From Sipunculus nudus (lineage: Eukaryota; Annelida; Sipuncula; Golfingiida; Sipunculidae), in assembly GCA_026874595.1 (NCBI GenBank), contig CM049310.1, forward strand, positions 33,915,558-33,979,557: 64,000 nucleotides of DNA, read 5' to 3'. The position numbers and the translations under genes were made by a program. Below the pieces are notes generated by a model. The model had not been told where the DNA came from. It saw only the letters and a list, made by a program, of their open reading frames with translations, and made no database searches. Shown piece after piece: positions 1 to 12,639 of the stretch (within the stretch, counting starts at the first letter, position 1; each line of letters opens with the position of its first letter).

Positions 1-272
1 GAGCTTAAACATATGTTATTACAATATGGGCCGTTTTTATTACAATATGGGTAGGGTATGATTATTACAATATGGGTCGTTTTTATTACAATATGGGCCG
101 TTATTACAATATAGGCCGTTTTTTTTATTACATTATGGGCCGTTATTACAGGATGGGCCGGTTTTATTACAATATGGGCAGGGTATGATTATAACATTAT
201 GGGTTGTTTTTATTACAATATGGGCCGTTATTACATTATGGACCGGTTTTTACATTATGGCAATCCGGTGAC
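1..272. repeat. short-period AT-rich tandem repeat
   Basis: About a dozen imperfect units of roughly 17-25 bases built on the word TTACAATATGGGCCGTT, with spacer length varying by a few bases and variants such as TTACATTATGG. The array starts before the window, so its left end is unseen. ORFs across it follow the repeat period and are not genes. Confidence 0.85.
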
Positions 273-1538
273 ACGGAAAAATGCATGGGTAAAGACTTGC
301 CCTTTTTTCACAAAAAATTACGTGACGACAGTTTATCTGTACTTTTGTGCGTTTTTTTTATTCTTATAAAAATCTTACTAAATGTCAATGTTCCGTAACA
401 ACTCTAGGAACCTATTGTTTTTAAACCCAATTTGAACGGACAAATAAATTACCAATATACTTGCCGTAATCGTAGATTTCCGGCAAGCAATATATTATCA
501 GGTAAAATGAGAAATGATTTATGTCTTAATCACGAGCCCTTTTAAAAAAAACATTATACTGACTTGTGGAAAAGATCTATTTTCCGCCTGCAGAGTGGGT
601 GCATATAAGATTTTGAATAACAAAATCGCCTTTTTGACATTTAGAAATGTATCAAGGTCTCCCATATTCGAACTTAAGCTGGTACCTCGTTAGATGCATT
701 ATTGGTGCGTGTATGGTGACTGTATGTCAATCTGTTTCAAAGTCCATATCGGACGGATGGATGGAAGGACCAATGAACGTCAATTTCCAATTCTTTGCCT
801 GCCGCCATCGTCGAAAGTGCCAGAGACGGGGGTAATAAAGACTTAAAGAAAAGCAGGAACATTAAAAAAATAAAAACTTCAAAATCACAACTAAAGCTGG
901 TAATAAAACTTTTTTAATCGTGATTTTATCAAAACAAAAAGACGAGAAGAAAAGCTTTGAAAATTAATCCTGATAAAATATGCAGCCGTGACAAGGCTTA
1001 AATTAAGGAAAATATATACATGTATATATCCTCAAACAAATATATTTGTCCGACATGTAAATCAGCTAACGAAATTGTCTTTGCCCCAAATAGAATATGC
1101 TTGTGCCACGGGATAACACAGACGACAGAATACAAGTTCAAATATACTTAATTATGTGATACATTTGATATAAAGAGCTTTGAAAGAGAAACAGATATTA
1201 AAAAATTCCAGAATTACTCTTTAGCTAAAACATATTTAAAAAATACATTTACCAAATTGGGGTTCATTTTGAAATGGAACCAGGCGAGAAGTCCTTAAAT
1301 CGGAACCCCGAAAAGGAAAACCACAAAGAGAAAACATTTTTAGTCCCATTTATTGAAATTTAATTAATTTACTTCAAAGAAAGTCACAGATGAAGATATA
1401 AGCTGGTGTCTGGCTCAAATATAGATAAAACTGATTTATGTAAGTGTGAGTTAAAATATATCCTCTGACATATCATAGCGTAAAAATGTACTGTATACTT
1501 TCCTGTAAAATTATTTCTATAACCTCTTGTTATATCAG
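273..1538. other. intergenic, with one short hairpin motif
   Basis: No convincing coding signal. At about 459-492 lies ACTTGCCG ... CCGGCAAG, a hairpin-like motif that reappears at 47,663-47,695 with the same preceding word ACCAATAT; it may be the right end of the repeat element whose tandem core is at 1-272. Confidence 0.6.
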
Positions 1539-1763
1539 TGTTTATGTTTAAAAAATCAAGAATGCCAGGAGGATGAATCAAATACTGTCACACAGACGGA
1601 GCTACTGAAAAACATTGACACTGTGATAGATGACTTGGGCAAAACCTTAAAGGTCAGAGTTTCCTCAGATGGGAACCTGCTGGTTAACAAACAAAACATA
1701 ATGTGTCAATGGGTGATAAAACGTGGTGAAAACCTTAACGTCCAAAAGATGAAATGTCATGGA
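1539..1763 (+). CDS. candidate internal exon, unknown protein
   Basis: A 225-nt open segment sits between an acceptor-like site (..TTGTTATATCAG, ending 1,538) and a donor-like site (GGA|GTAAGG at 1,764). It is exactly 75 codons, phase 0 at both ends. The peptide begins CLCLKNQECQEDESNTV, has a mixed hydrophilic composition (..TELLKNIDTVIDDLGKTLK..) and ends ..MCQWVIKRGENLNVQKMKC; it has several cysteines and no obvious transmembrane segment. I do not recognise the family. The splice signals and balanced composition argue for a real exon, but no partner exon could be found, and a chance ORF of this size in AT-rich DNA remains possible. Confidence 0.3.
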
Positions 1764-2789
1764 GTAAGGCGGTTTCAGCTACGTAGAAGTGCCTGGAACT
1801 GAAACAAAAGAATAAAAGAATGGAAAGAATATATCGCTCCCACTCGTTTGAAACAAGATGTGAAACAATATGTAAACGACAATTTCCCGCCTATATGGAT
1901 TTTTTGGTCGAAAAAACGACAGGACCCCCCCCCCCCCCCCCTTAAAACAGTCTCTGATACCTTGCCCACAGGCCAATTGTTCTCCTTCAGTGTCGTAGGT
2001 AGGTCACACTGGTTCTCTCTGTTATGATTTATAATGTTTAACACCCAATCTACAAATTAACTAGAGACTATGACCATGCCATTGACTCATGACTGGACAT
2101 GGCCAGAAGTATTTGTGCTTTTATGCTCAATAAATCCTGCAAAATTTTTATCAAGCTAGCCTTTAAGGAGATAACATTTTCCCCCCACAAACTGTCACTT
2201 TTCATGGATATTGGCATGTTAGACTTCAGCCCATTACTTTTAATATACCTAGAAGACCAGACACTATGCTGCATCACATTTTTTTAAATAAAGGTGTATG
2301 TCTAAATATTACGAATAAAGCTTGTAGCACACTGAGCATCACACCATAAAAACCATGGATTTATATACGTCGTGATATGATAATGAAGATATCATGCGCA
2401 AATATAGGACTATTGCTACGATTTAGGAAAATTCCTCCCTGAAACGTAACTGAATACCTTTCATCATGCGTTCATTCAGTCGAATATTGACTACAGCCTT
2501 AATGTTTGGGGATATAATTGCTTCGCACTTATCGCTATAACCATTAGGTCGAGCAGCCATAATTATCCCTGGCATTTATGACCACTACCATTGTACCTGA
2601 ACAATCATCCATGAAAATGGATGGATGAACTCAGAGTAACAATACTTGTACCTTTTGTCAATATTCACGTATGAATGTATCATTGATTCGCACGTTCTTA
2701 CCGTATCAAGAATTTTACTTTTGCCCGTCAGTCTAACACATGTTCAACATTATTCTTCCATGCTAAACCCCCGAAACCGTGCACTGATA
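1764..2789. other. intergenic
   Basis: No gene seen. It contains a pure poly-C run at about 1,925-1,941. Short ORFs on both strands around 1,775-2,290 are low-complexity or cross the poly-C run and are not supported. Confidence 0.6.
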
Positions 2790-2821
2790 TAATAAAAAAC
2801 TTCATCCTTTTTTACAGGTAG

Positions 2822-2926
2822 GGCTCTGTGGAACAGCCTTCCGGTAAATCTAATATACAATACCAACAAACTTAAGAGCTTCATACGGCTAAAGCCCTCT
2901 TTTTTCTTGCATATAATATCAATTTA
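2822..2926 (+). pseudogene. LINE ORF2 C-terminal remnant
   Basis: The plus-strand frame reads ALWNSLPVNLIYNTNKLKSF followed by a basic/hydrophobic tail and a stop. WNSLP..L.......L..FK..LK is the usual end of ORF2 proteins of many invertebrate non-LTR retrotransposons. Only this tail is present; no reverse transcriptase lies upstream. The same tail, more decayed (ALCNIHPLNL..KSFKRL), occurs at 9,940-10,045 in copy B, so the retroelement fragment is older than the duplication. Confidence 0.5.
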
Positions 2927-3553
2927 GTGTACGTTTTCCCATTTCTACTGATATAATGAATTAACAATAATAACTGACCGTCATCTCAGCTTTTCCAAAA
3001 CCGTATTTAAACGCATGTTTTCTAGATCTAATGATGCGTTTTAACTGTCTTTGTATGCTATCGTACTTTCATTAATGTTTTTAAACATATGCCATTCGTA
3101 TATTTGGCAACTCTGCTGCAATTTACCTTTAAGATGTTGTAGCAAATAAATAAAATGAATGTACATTATTACCTTTCCTTCTGGCCATGTGGTTTCAATC
3201 TCCTTTGTTCGACTGACATTTCCTCCAAACGTCTCCAAAAGCACATCCTTAAAATTATACGAAATATTACTTATATGAAAAATCTATTATTATCCTCAAT
3301 GTTTCCTTACGTACCATTCCATTCATACTTATTACACTGGTACATTGTGCAAATATACCCACACCTTATAACTTGTTTTAATGCATAAAGACTCCATGCC
3401 CCATTTCGAAACAGCTGAATCTAACCCTGGTGGTCTCATGTCAAATACAAATACCTATCTGTGCTACACATTTAGATGTCTCAAATGTCTCAAGTCACCC
3501 TTTGGTAAGTATGATTTACAAAATTGTAATAAAGACGTAAATTCACGGATATA

Positions 3554-4800
3554 CTAAAGTGTTTTTGAATCTGGAATTCCTATCTGCCTTTCTTTGATCC
3601 CAAGAACAATACTATACACAATATACAGTACAGGATCCAGAGGACACTGATTTATGTCTGAAGAAGGTGCCAAAAAATAGACTGTGTTATTAGACTTTTG
3701 GCTAAAATAAGGACGGATTTCAGAGGAAACCGAATATAGCATTCTAATATTGAACGTTTACAAATGATATCGCTACATCTTATGAGCCATATAGAAAAAG
3801 TGACCGTCACTGAAAATATGGGAAACTCAGAGACTTATGTGTCTATCCAAGAATGGCTTACAGTCCACATAGCAAATCGCGATGTAATTAGGCCAAAAAT
3901 TAAGGTGTTTTGAATAATTACTAAAGGAAATCGCAAAACACACATTATAGACTGGAGTCCAATAATTCATGCTGTACAGTTCGGTGTTAAAATCCAACCA
4001 ATCTTTGTAGACAATAGAAATATCCACCCTCATCACGGACGGTAGCGATGTCCAAGGACACTTCACTTTCCGTCACAGTTAGCTGGGCTGACAGTGGCTT
4101 TTTTTAATGTTCTCACTGCAATGTGTGCATGGAATTTTCATTCATCTTACCGAGAGCATACAAGGCCTAAGCTACAAAATTGGTGTTGGATGTAAGTTGC
4201 TTCAAATAACACATATCAAAGTCATATTACATATTACAGAAGAAATTATCAGGATGGTATCGACCCAGTTTCGACTCCCGCAAAAAGTCCAGGTAATATT
4301 AGATTCGAACCGAAACATATCGGTCCATAGACCCGACCACCAAGACAATCAAGGTATTTAGTTATACATTGAATAAACCCATCATAATACACAACATGTA
4401 ACCGAAAGTTAGATATAGTAGGTTGGCATTTATAAAACAAATAAAACCTCCAGCAGGTCACTCAAATTCCGAGACATAAAATAAAAGGAAAAAAGTAACA
4501 ATATAGTTGTCTTATTACATTATCTTGAGGTCTGCAGAAGCAAGATTTGTTGCACGGCCACTAAAATATATTTTATGGATGATCTCACAATATAAAATTG
4601 TCATTATTCGCCCCGTTGGAAATTAAATTCCAGGTTGAAATACAGAAATATAAAAGGGAACTTATAACGACCACCTGCCCGACTGAAAACATTTGTTTGT
4701 ACAGGGGCAATATCGTACAAAATATACAATAGGTGGTTCCCAAGAGGGCACTAAAGATAATTATACAGAAGGAAAACCCTAGTTGGATAAAACTGTGCTA
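3554..4800 (-). pseudogene. decayed membrane-protein gene, copy A
   Basis: On the minus strand, from high to low coordinates, short conceptual pieces in shifting frames read TLIVLVVGSMDRYVSVRI (about 4,340-4,290), TILIISSVICNMTLICVI (about 4,255-4,205) and SSDINQCPLDPVLYIVYS (about 3,660-3,610). The first resembles the end of TM3 with a DRY motif, the second a TM4, the third a TM7 with DPxxY, and their order and spacing fit a class A 7TM receptor. Another frame between them (about 4,085-4,000) reads LTVTESEVSLDIATVRDEGG then YFYC, like the E-F strands of an immunoglobulin domain. Several stops and frame changes exist, so it is not functional. 7TM origin is favoured but not proven. Confidence 0.3.
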
Positions 4801-4805
4801 TGTAA

Positions 4806-5794
4806 CATAAACGTCATTCATTTTACATGGATTGTACAACCAGTTATAATAACTAATACGAGGCACTGTCCATGGCTCGGATGTTGGCGCTCGGTAGTCC
4901 GTATGGCTTGAGGAAACTGGAGGACCCGGAGGAAACGCTAGGGTGCACTAATAGTCGGAAATATGTATCACTGCTGATCTCGCTACTTTTGTTTTAAATT
5001 AGACGATATTTAATACTACTTTTTTCTGGAATTTTGTCATTGTTCAGATATTGGATAAACGGTTTAATTTTCGGTTCTATGTGGATTTTTTTTTTTCGGA
5101 TGAACGATTTTTTGGAAAAAGTAGGAAAAAACTGGGTTTTTCTCGGACCATCTCGATGTGATATGGTATAGATATCATATAGTGAACACTTTCCTAGGAG
5201 AAGAATTTTTCTATGAGAACTACCTCCTAGATGTATTTATGTTGATCTTTATTGAACAGGTTTCTTTATTCTGGTAAAGATTTTCTTGTTTCAAAGACTT
5301 AAAAGAGTACATTATTGATTATAGGTGTCTTGTTACATTTAGTTATTAAATATGTTGCTATATAAATACAAATTACAAGTATTCAAAGTAGCCGAAACTA
5401 CTCTATAGAGATTACTAGAGGCAATTTGCCAATCTTGACCAGCACTAATTATTATGGGAATCATAAACACCATCTTGTATGCAAGTTTACATCACTATCC
5501 AAATTGTTTTATTTCTTTTAACACAACGGTTTTTTTAAGACTAAATTCCTGTGGTATCGTGGCAGATATGTATCTAATACCGAGATTTCTTGTTTTTAAA
5601 TAAGATTTTTTAAACCTTTGTTATTTTGTTTCATTCATGTAATTTAAAGCCTTTAGTAATTGAATTCTTACCTAAATTATATAAAAATGAACCTCAATCA
5701 ATTCAACCAGATGGTTGATCTGATATATTTTTTATCTGCATATCCCACGCGAGGTTTTGATTTTTTTTAATTACATGATTGCGTCTGGATAGCG
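4806..5794. other. intergenic
   Basis: No gene, RNA or clear repeat recognised; AT-rich with poly-T runs. A short GC-richer island at about 4,860-4,960 has no extended ORF. Confidence 0.6.
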
Positions 5795-6185
5795 ATATGA
5801 CAGTTTTGATTCCATAAACGTGGACAAAGTCTTCTTCTTATCTTGTTAACATGTAAATAGTTTTATTGATATTTTCACTGCGTTTGGAACCGGCTACATA
5901 TTGCACATTTTTCCAGTGTCAGAAGTCAACGTGACAAGTTCAACAATGGCCTGAGGTTGCGGTAGTTCTCGTCATTTCTTAGAAGAAATTGTTCCATCTA
6001 ACTGTCATGTTCTTAAATGGCCCTGGTATTACTAGAAAATTAAGTATCATGAATTGTTGTCACCTCTCTAGTTGTTCCTCAGGTTAGCTCGTTACTGCCT
6101 TTCAAAGACACCTGTCATGTCATCTTGTCTGGTACTGAAGATTCTTCAGAGTCGAGACCGTGATACTTGTCGTATATACTCGCTA
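5795..6185. repeat. segmental duplication block S1
   Basis: Aligns with 20,300-20,685. Shared words include CCATAAACGTGGACAAAGTC / CCATAAACTTGGTCAAGGTC, GAAGAAATTGTTCCATC / GAAGAAATTATTCCATC, TCATGAATTG and GAGACCGTGATACT. Similarity stops just before the inverted repeat at 6,190. No coding frame recognised. Confidence 0.8.
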
Positions 6186-6189
6186 TACT

Positions 6190-6250
6190 CCATAGCTCGC
6201 TGAAACTGTTCCCTACTGTCACTGAAGAATAAAGTTTCAGCGAGCTATGG
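6190..6250. repeat. perfect 18-bp inverted repeat
   Basis: Left arm CCATAGCTCGCTGAAACT (6,190-6,207) and right arm AGTTTCAGCGAGCTATGG (6,233-6,250) are perfectly complementary across a 25-nt loop. It lies at the point where similarity between S1 and its 20.3-20.7 kb copy ends. Confidence 0.9.
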
Positions 6251-8089
6251 TGATGAGGTCGCATGGGTAACGTGATAGATTGTGTCTGTATGTATGTCCG
6301 GCCATATCATGGTGTGGGAGCATATGTTACCGAGTATCTACTTAGTTGTACAAAGTGGACACTCATTTTGTGATCCTTAGGCCTTAACCTTGGCAAAAAA
6401 CATGGTGTCAATTTTCTTACGGGGTTTGATCTTTTTTTCAGGCTAATTTTGATTTAATGGCAAAAATCGAAGGCTAATGTGTATGAATATGTACTTTAGA
6501 GGAAAACCTTGCCACATAACACATCAAAATGGTCAGTGTGATACATTGACTCATAATTGCTTTGAATAAATTCATCAAGACTTCGTTAACACGTTTATAA
6601 AAAAAATTAAGAGAGTACCTACAGAACGCATACCTTGGCCAACACCTGGATCCGATCAACATCCACTTAACATTTAACAATCAGTTCTTCCTTGGCCAAT
6701 GATCCACTGTTCAATAATATTTCATTGAAATCCATAAAAAAAATTACGTCAAGAGACAATAAGGTACTCTTAGGTATACAGTGGCCTAGGTATGGCGGAC
6801 AACCTGCCGATATCAGGTAACCTGTATCGTATACATTGTCGCTCCATGATCACTGGTTCTCAATAATGGATGAATATCTAACTTCATTTACTTGAGATTT
6901 TGCTGTTTTGTCAATCCATTTTTACATCACCGACATTATTTTCCCATTCGCTGATAGTGAATACATAGGGGCCTATCTTTTCGGCTAGTTGATATAAAGA
7001 AGTATATATGAATGATTTTGAGGAGTTTTGTGGATATTTTGGTCATAAGCAAAGAAAGAACTGATAAAAGTTTTAGGCAGATGATTATTTATAAATATAT
7101 TTCGTGAAGATAAACAGCAGAGAAAAGGGGCAACTCAAGACTGTATTTAGTGCCAGATTCTCTATCACATCTCACTGATCCATCACCATTTTTTTCGAAA
7201 TGTTCCCTTGTCAACATTTCACAATGTAACTTTTGGAGCTAGAGTGTGGACATATGAACAAGTAAAACAAAATACAACTCTAGTCACATAACGTCAGACA
7301 AGTTCTTTGTGCGGCAATAACATATAACTCAAAATCAAATAGACCTTCTGTGAGGTAGCTGTTTCTATAAATCATTTTATAATTTCATTGAAAATGTTTT
7401 GTTTATAGTAGACAATTATTTACAGATATTAACAGTTAGACCAGACAAGAAAAGGACATAATTAACATATAATGTAAAAACATGTTTTTGATGAAGATTG
7501 CATTAAGGAGCCTGATAGAGAAAATCATTTTTTAAAAGAAAATATATCAAAGTCCTGTTGAGGGATACAAATTTCTTTTAAAAATAAATATGAAATCTTA
7601 ACAAAGTTCCAGTGTGTCACATTGAATCATATCACTCTCTGCTACGGGTTTGCATATGATTTTCTATTCTATCTAAACACACACACTCCTCTGCAGGTAG
7701 TTTTTGAAGATTTCTTTGGTTAAATTTTTATTTACATTTCTGGGTATATGGAGTCTGAGCATTTAGGCTACACCAATACAATAGTTAAAACGGAAAAAAA
7801 TATTTACAGAAATATGACAGAACAAGGGTAACATGTTAAATTGATTTTTTTTCATGATCCTTTAGTGACTTGAAAGGTATATAAAAAATTGCGTTAGTTT
7901 TTGCCAATAAAATTAAACTCGTGCAAAATTTTATCTTGAAATCCCACAATGGAAACATAAGCTGTTCCATTCTTACAGGCAAGATCATTCGTGAAACATT
8001 CTTTAAACAAAAATAATAACCTATAGAGTATGAGTAGAACACTGAACAGTTGCCATTCCAACAATAAATTATCATTGATTTAAAGGTTC
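6251..8089. other. intergenic
   Basis: No gene recognised; small ORFs have no recognisable domain. This sequence lies between blocks S1 and S2, which are adjacent in the other copy at 20.3-21.3 kb, so it is probably part of a ~3 kb insertion. Confidence 0.6.
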
Positions 8090-8492
8090 CATCCATTAGT
8101 TATGAATCAAGAACTTAAGAGCACTTTAATAGCTTATAGTAAAGAAAAATCAACACTTGCCAGCACTTAACTCGTATCTCCGTTTCACCTGATTAATACG
8201 TTGTTATGGCCCGGATGCGAGTAAACACAGTCCCCGTGCGTTTGTTTATCCTGAGCAGTAGGCATGGCTAGGGGTCCGATCTTGAGCACGCATCCATTAG
8301 TTATGAATCAAGAACTTAAGAGCACTTTAATAGCTTATAGTAAAGAAAAATCAACACTTGCCAGCACTTAACTCGTATCTCCGTTTCACCTGATTAATAC
8401 GTTGTTATGGCCCGGATGCGAGTAAACACAGTCCCCGTGCGTTTGTTTATCATGAGCAGTAGGCATGGCCAGGGGTCCGATCTTGAGCACGC
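8090..8492. repeat. near-identical tandem duplication, 201-bp unit
   Basis: Two head-to-tail copies, 8,090-8,290 and 8,291-8,492, both starting CATCCATTAGTTATGAATC and ending near GATCTTGAGCACGC. By eye they differ at only a couple of positions (ATCCTGAGC vs ATCATGAGC; GGCTAGGGG vs GGCCAGGGG), so the duplication is recent or an assembly artefact. Confidence 0.95.
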
Positions 8493-9274
8493 AGAACTAA
8501 AAAACAAGGAGAAGTGAATTAAAAGAAGATCGAAACACAGAAGCTACACCGGATTGATATCAGCTTGAAAATCGTGATTTGTGAAGTCACGCAGTGTGGC
8601 CACCAGTTGGTATGTCCGCTATGTTTATATTTGCCTCCACTGATCTCGCATCGGTGAAATATTCTCTCTGCCTGTGTACAGGAGTATAAGCAAATGGATT
8701 ACAATGAAATCTTAGCAGATACCATGATATTAAAGGAGAAAGAAACGCCATATGTGTATATCGCATATAACACAATTGGTGTATGGCTAACATATCTAGT
8801 ATGTGAATAGTCCCTTTATTACAAACCCAAAATATAAAATTAGACAATTCGAAAGTGTTCAAGTAAAACAATTTGTGCCTCAAGCATGTAAATGGATTAA
8901 AAAAATTAATTCTAATGCTCTTGTCCTTGTTTACTTTCTGTTATGTTTGTCGCAGTTTTTATGTTATTTTGAATCATTTTAAAACAAGCTGAAAGAAATG
9001 TCAAAACTGGATAAAAAAATTGACACCACGCTTTTTAGGCTTCATATTCAGCTGAAGAACAGAAATGCATAGGGTGTCACATTTTTACAAACTAAATTTC
9101 CTCAGCACGAATTGCTACATATGCTCCTATAGTATCAGGTCTAAATGAATACTTTACTTTAGGGACCGATCGCTAAACTTGAAAGGCGGTTGTTTATCAA
9201 GGTCCATCAAAATTTGCATTTTTTGGCTGCCGTCTCGTCAGTTTCCCATGAAAATACCAAAAAATAGTATAATA
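8493..9274. other. intergenic
   Basis: No supported gene or repeat. A 98-codon minus-strand ORF at 8,587-8,883 has no recognisable domain. Confidence 0.55.
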
Positions 9275-9895
9275 CATTCATCCTTCCGCAATCTATCAGT
9301 CTTGATTTATGTTAATCCATGTGCGAAATATATGGTAATAAGGCCATCGTATGGATCCATTTACGCTGCTCTTAAGACGAGATATAGAATAAACGAAATT
9401 AAAGGCGAGCATTTTGAAATTCAAAATCGCAGCCGAAGCCGCGGTTATAAACAATGGTACCTGGGCGTCTTTTATCAGCACCCCTAAATAGACAAAGATG
9501 GCCAATACATTATTGTGGCACGACAACCCGGCTAGAAAGCAATATAAACTGTTATATATTGGACATAGTCTATTTGACATGACATTGTGCGGTTTTTGTC
9601 ATGGATGTTACTGCACACGCTGACTCCGATCACTCAGCATGAATGCCTGGCTGAAAGTTTCACATACAAGTGATGAATACTGATAAAAGAAAGGGAAAAA
9701 TACCTTAAATCTTATTAAGAATCGATATAAATAATAATTTGTCCCTAATGTTAATAACGGAAAGCATGCAGTGTCATATTTGCGTTTCGCATCGTTTCTT
9801 TCCTAACCGTTGCATGCGAGAATTAAAACATACCCTAGCACTCCCAGTAGACATGATCACCTGCTCAAAATCCTGTTTTGGTTGACTAAGTTTCT
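9275..9895. repeat. segmental duplication block S2
   Basis: Aligns with 20,690-21,265. Shared words include GCAATCTATCA, GACAAAGATGGCCAATACA, TATATTGGACATAGTCTAT, GATCACTCAGCATGAAT, AATAATAATTTGTC and TTTGCGTTTCGCATC. ORFs on either strand do not stay open in both copies, so I do not call a gene. Confidence 0.8.
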
Positions 9896-9904
9896 AAGAT
9901 GATA

Positions 9905-12242
9905 AAAAGATAAAAACCTAATCCTTTTCTGCAGGTAGTGCTCTGTGCAACATCCATCCGTTAAATTTAAAATATACCAATAAACACAAAAGCTTTAAAC
10001 GGCTAGCGCGCTCTTTTTTGCATATAATACAAGTATATGTCTTCCTTTTCTACTTATATAATCAATCAATAATAACTGACCGTCATTTCAGTTTTTCAAT
10101 TACCGTATTTATACGCATTTTTTCAAGATATTTCGTTCAGTTTTACTTTTTTAAGTACGCTATCTTACTTTTTTTATGTCTTAAATCACATTCGAATTTG
10201 GCTGTGCTTATGTTACTGCGTTTTCGCTTAATATTTTCTGAATGTATTATGTCATTTAATTTTTTGGTCCTGTAGAACATTATGTTTTAATAAAGGTTCT
10301 CTATGTCATCCAGGTTACTTGTGTAAACAGGATTTATCTAATAAAGACTACCCTATAACATTTATTTTGTAGCAAATAAATAAAAAAAATATACATTGTT
10401 ACCATTCCTTCTGACCACGTGGTTTCAATCTCCTATGTTAAACTGACATATTCTCCAAAAGGCTGGAAAAAAGCATATCCAAATATAATAACACCCTCAG
10501 TGTTTCGTTACGTACCATTCCATTCATACGTATCACACTTGTTCATTTATACCCTTACCGTATAACCTGTTTTAATGCATAAAGATCCCATGCCCCATTT
10601 CGAGACATCTGGATCTAACCCTAGTGGTCTCATGCTAAATACAAAAATGTATCTGTGCTACACAATTAGATGTCTCAAGTGTCTCAAGTCACCCATTGGT
10701 AAGTATGATTTACAAAATGTTAATACAGATGTTCAAAAACACGGATATACTAAAATGTCTTAGAATCTGGAATTCCTACCTGCTTTCTTTGATCCCAAGA
10801 ACAATACTATACACAACATATGGTACGGGATCCAGAGGACACTGATTTATATCTGAAGAAGGTGCCAAAATATACACTGTGTTTTTATACACTTTGGATA
10901 AAATAAAGACAAATGTCAGAGGAAACTAAATATAGCATTCTAATATTGAACGTTTACAAATGATCTCGTTACATCTTATGAGCCATATAGAAAATATGAC
11001 CGTCACTCAAAATAAAAGGCAACTCGGAGACACATTGTTAACTATATGCCTATCCAAGAATGGGGCTTACAATCCACAGCTGATGTCATTTGACCAAAAA
11101 TTCAGTTGTTATGAATAATTACGGATGTCTTTAGGACATTGCAAAACACACAGTATAGATTGAAGTCCCTAGGTCATTCACCGCTAAAAGATCAGAGACA
11201 CCTTGTGAATAATTCATACTGTACTATTCGGTGTCTTCAGAACACCAACCCATGTAGATAATAGAAAATCCGCCCTCACCACGGACGGTAGTGATGTCCA
11301 AGGACAACTCACTTTCAGTCACAGTAAGCTGTGCTGACAGCGGCTTTTTTTAATGTTATCACTTTAATGTGTGCATGGAATTTTCATTCATCTTACCGAA
11401 AGCATATAAAGCATTAGCTACAACATTGGTGTTGGATGAGAGTGGCCCCAGATTATTTATATCAAAGACATATCGCAAATTACTCCAGAAGTTATCAGGA
11501 TGGTATCGACCCAGTTTCGAATCCCCCAAAATATCTCAGTCCATTGACCCGACCACTAAGACGATCCAGGTTAAACACTGAATAAACCCATAATGATTCA
11601 CAAAATGTGACCCAAATTAAAAAAAAAGACTGGACATTTATAACTCAAATAAAAAATCCAGCAGGTCAATCACATCAGGTGACATAAATACGTACAAATA
11701 AAAAAATATGTAACAAAGTAGTTTTCTGAAAACATTATTCTGAGGTCTGCAGAAGCAAGATTTAATTCTCGGCCAAAGAAATATATTTTATGGATGATCT
11801 CACAATATATGTTTGTCATTTATTGCCCCGTCTGGAATTAAATTCCTGGTTGAAATATAGAAATACATAGGGGAACTTTTGCGGACCACTTGCCCGACTG
11901 AAAACGTTAGTTTGAAAAAGGGGAGTAATATCTTACAAAATATACAATCGGCTGTCCCCAAGAGGACACTAAAATAATTATACACAAGGAAGCCCTGGTT
12001 GGATAAAACTCAGTTTTGTTATAACCGCAGACAACAAAAAGGGAGCATATGATTGAGAACAAGGAAATCATCTGGGAATGTTACACTTAAAACTAAAAAT
12101 TCAGAAAAAGAATTATAACATTTATGATAACTCTTTATTCCTCTCTTCGCTGGATGGTGAAACCCTCAGCGCAGGTATAGCTTTCTTTAATAGAGTCATC
12201 GATGCCGTCAGTATCAATAATGAACTACATAGAAACTATTCC

Positions 12243-12245
<3 letters not shown>
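9905..12245. repeat. duplicated segment, copy B
   Basis: The longest copy of the A-D family. It shares 9,905-12,020 with copy A and 10,605-12,245 with copy C. It ends in ..ATCAATAATGAACTACATAGAAACTATTCC directly followed by a (TA)n tract, the same junction as in copy C. The LINE tail at 9,940-10,045 corresponds to that in copy A. Confidence 0.85.
10760..12225 (-). pseudogene. decayed membrane-protein gene, copy B
   Basis: Minus-strand pieces in the same order as copy A: an N-terminal piece IIDTDGIDDSIKES (about 12,215-12,170), a hydrophobic piece YFSVLLGTADCIFCKILL (about 11,980-11,925), TWIVLVVGSMD (about 11,570-11,540; a stop replaces the R of the DRY seen in copy A), and DINQCPLDPVPYVVYS (about 10,850-10,805). 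Stops and frameshifts are frequent. The N-terminal acidic peptide is shared with copy C, which suggests the segment once covered a whole short coding region. Functional coding is excluded by the breaks. Confidence 0.3.

Positions 12246-12283
<38 letters not shown>
12246..12283. repeat. (TA)n microsatellite
   Basis: Uninterrupted TA dinucleotides at the end of copy B. Confidence 0.98.
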
Positions 12284-12285
<2 letters not shown>

Positions 12286-12571
12286 ATAAGGTAAGATAAG
12301 ATAAGATATAATTTATGGCTTTATATATGTAATAAAATCATCACATACAATAGTATTTGGCTTGACTGGCTTGCTTAAACAAATACATGAAACAAAAAAT
12401 AAAAAAAAGTAAAAAATTAAAATTGCGTATGACCAAGAATGTTTAACTAGATTATTGTGCTGCAAGTGATAAATTTAATTGCCGAACGGCTGACGCATAT
12501 GGGCTAGTCTGTGTTCTTTTGGAATTGCCTGATAACGACCTATAGCGAACCCCCGATTTCATTTTTATATT

Positions 12572-12639
<68 letters not shown>
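12284..12639. other. unique sequence with (TA)n at 12,578-12,635
   Basis: Contains GGATAAGGTAAGATAAGAT-type tandem words near 12,284-12,310 and a second long (TA)n tract. No gene. The stretch is absent from the copy C-to-LINE junction near 14,900, so it is an insertion or expansion between copy B and the LINE end. Confidence 0.7.

Larger units (their letters stand above)
2790..4805. repeat. duplicated segment, copy A
   Basis: Aligns by eye along its length with 9,905-12,060 (copy B), with many substitutions and small indels. Shared landmarks in order are AGGTAGGGCTCTGTG, ACTGACCGTCAT, TAGCAAATAAATA, CGTACCATTCCATTCATAC, CTAACCCTGGTGGTCTCATG, GATCCCAAGAACAATACTAT and TTGGATAAAACT. The part from about 3,415 onward is also present in copies C and D. 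It carries a LINE C-terminal trace on plus and decayed membrane-protein-like coding on minus. Confidence 0.85.
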
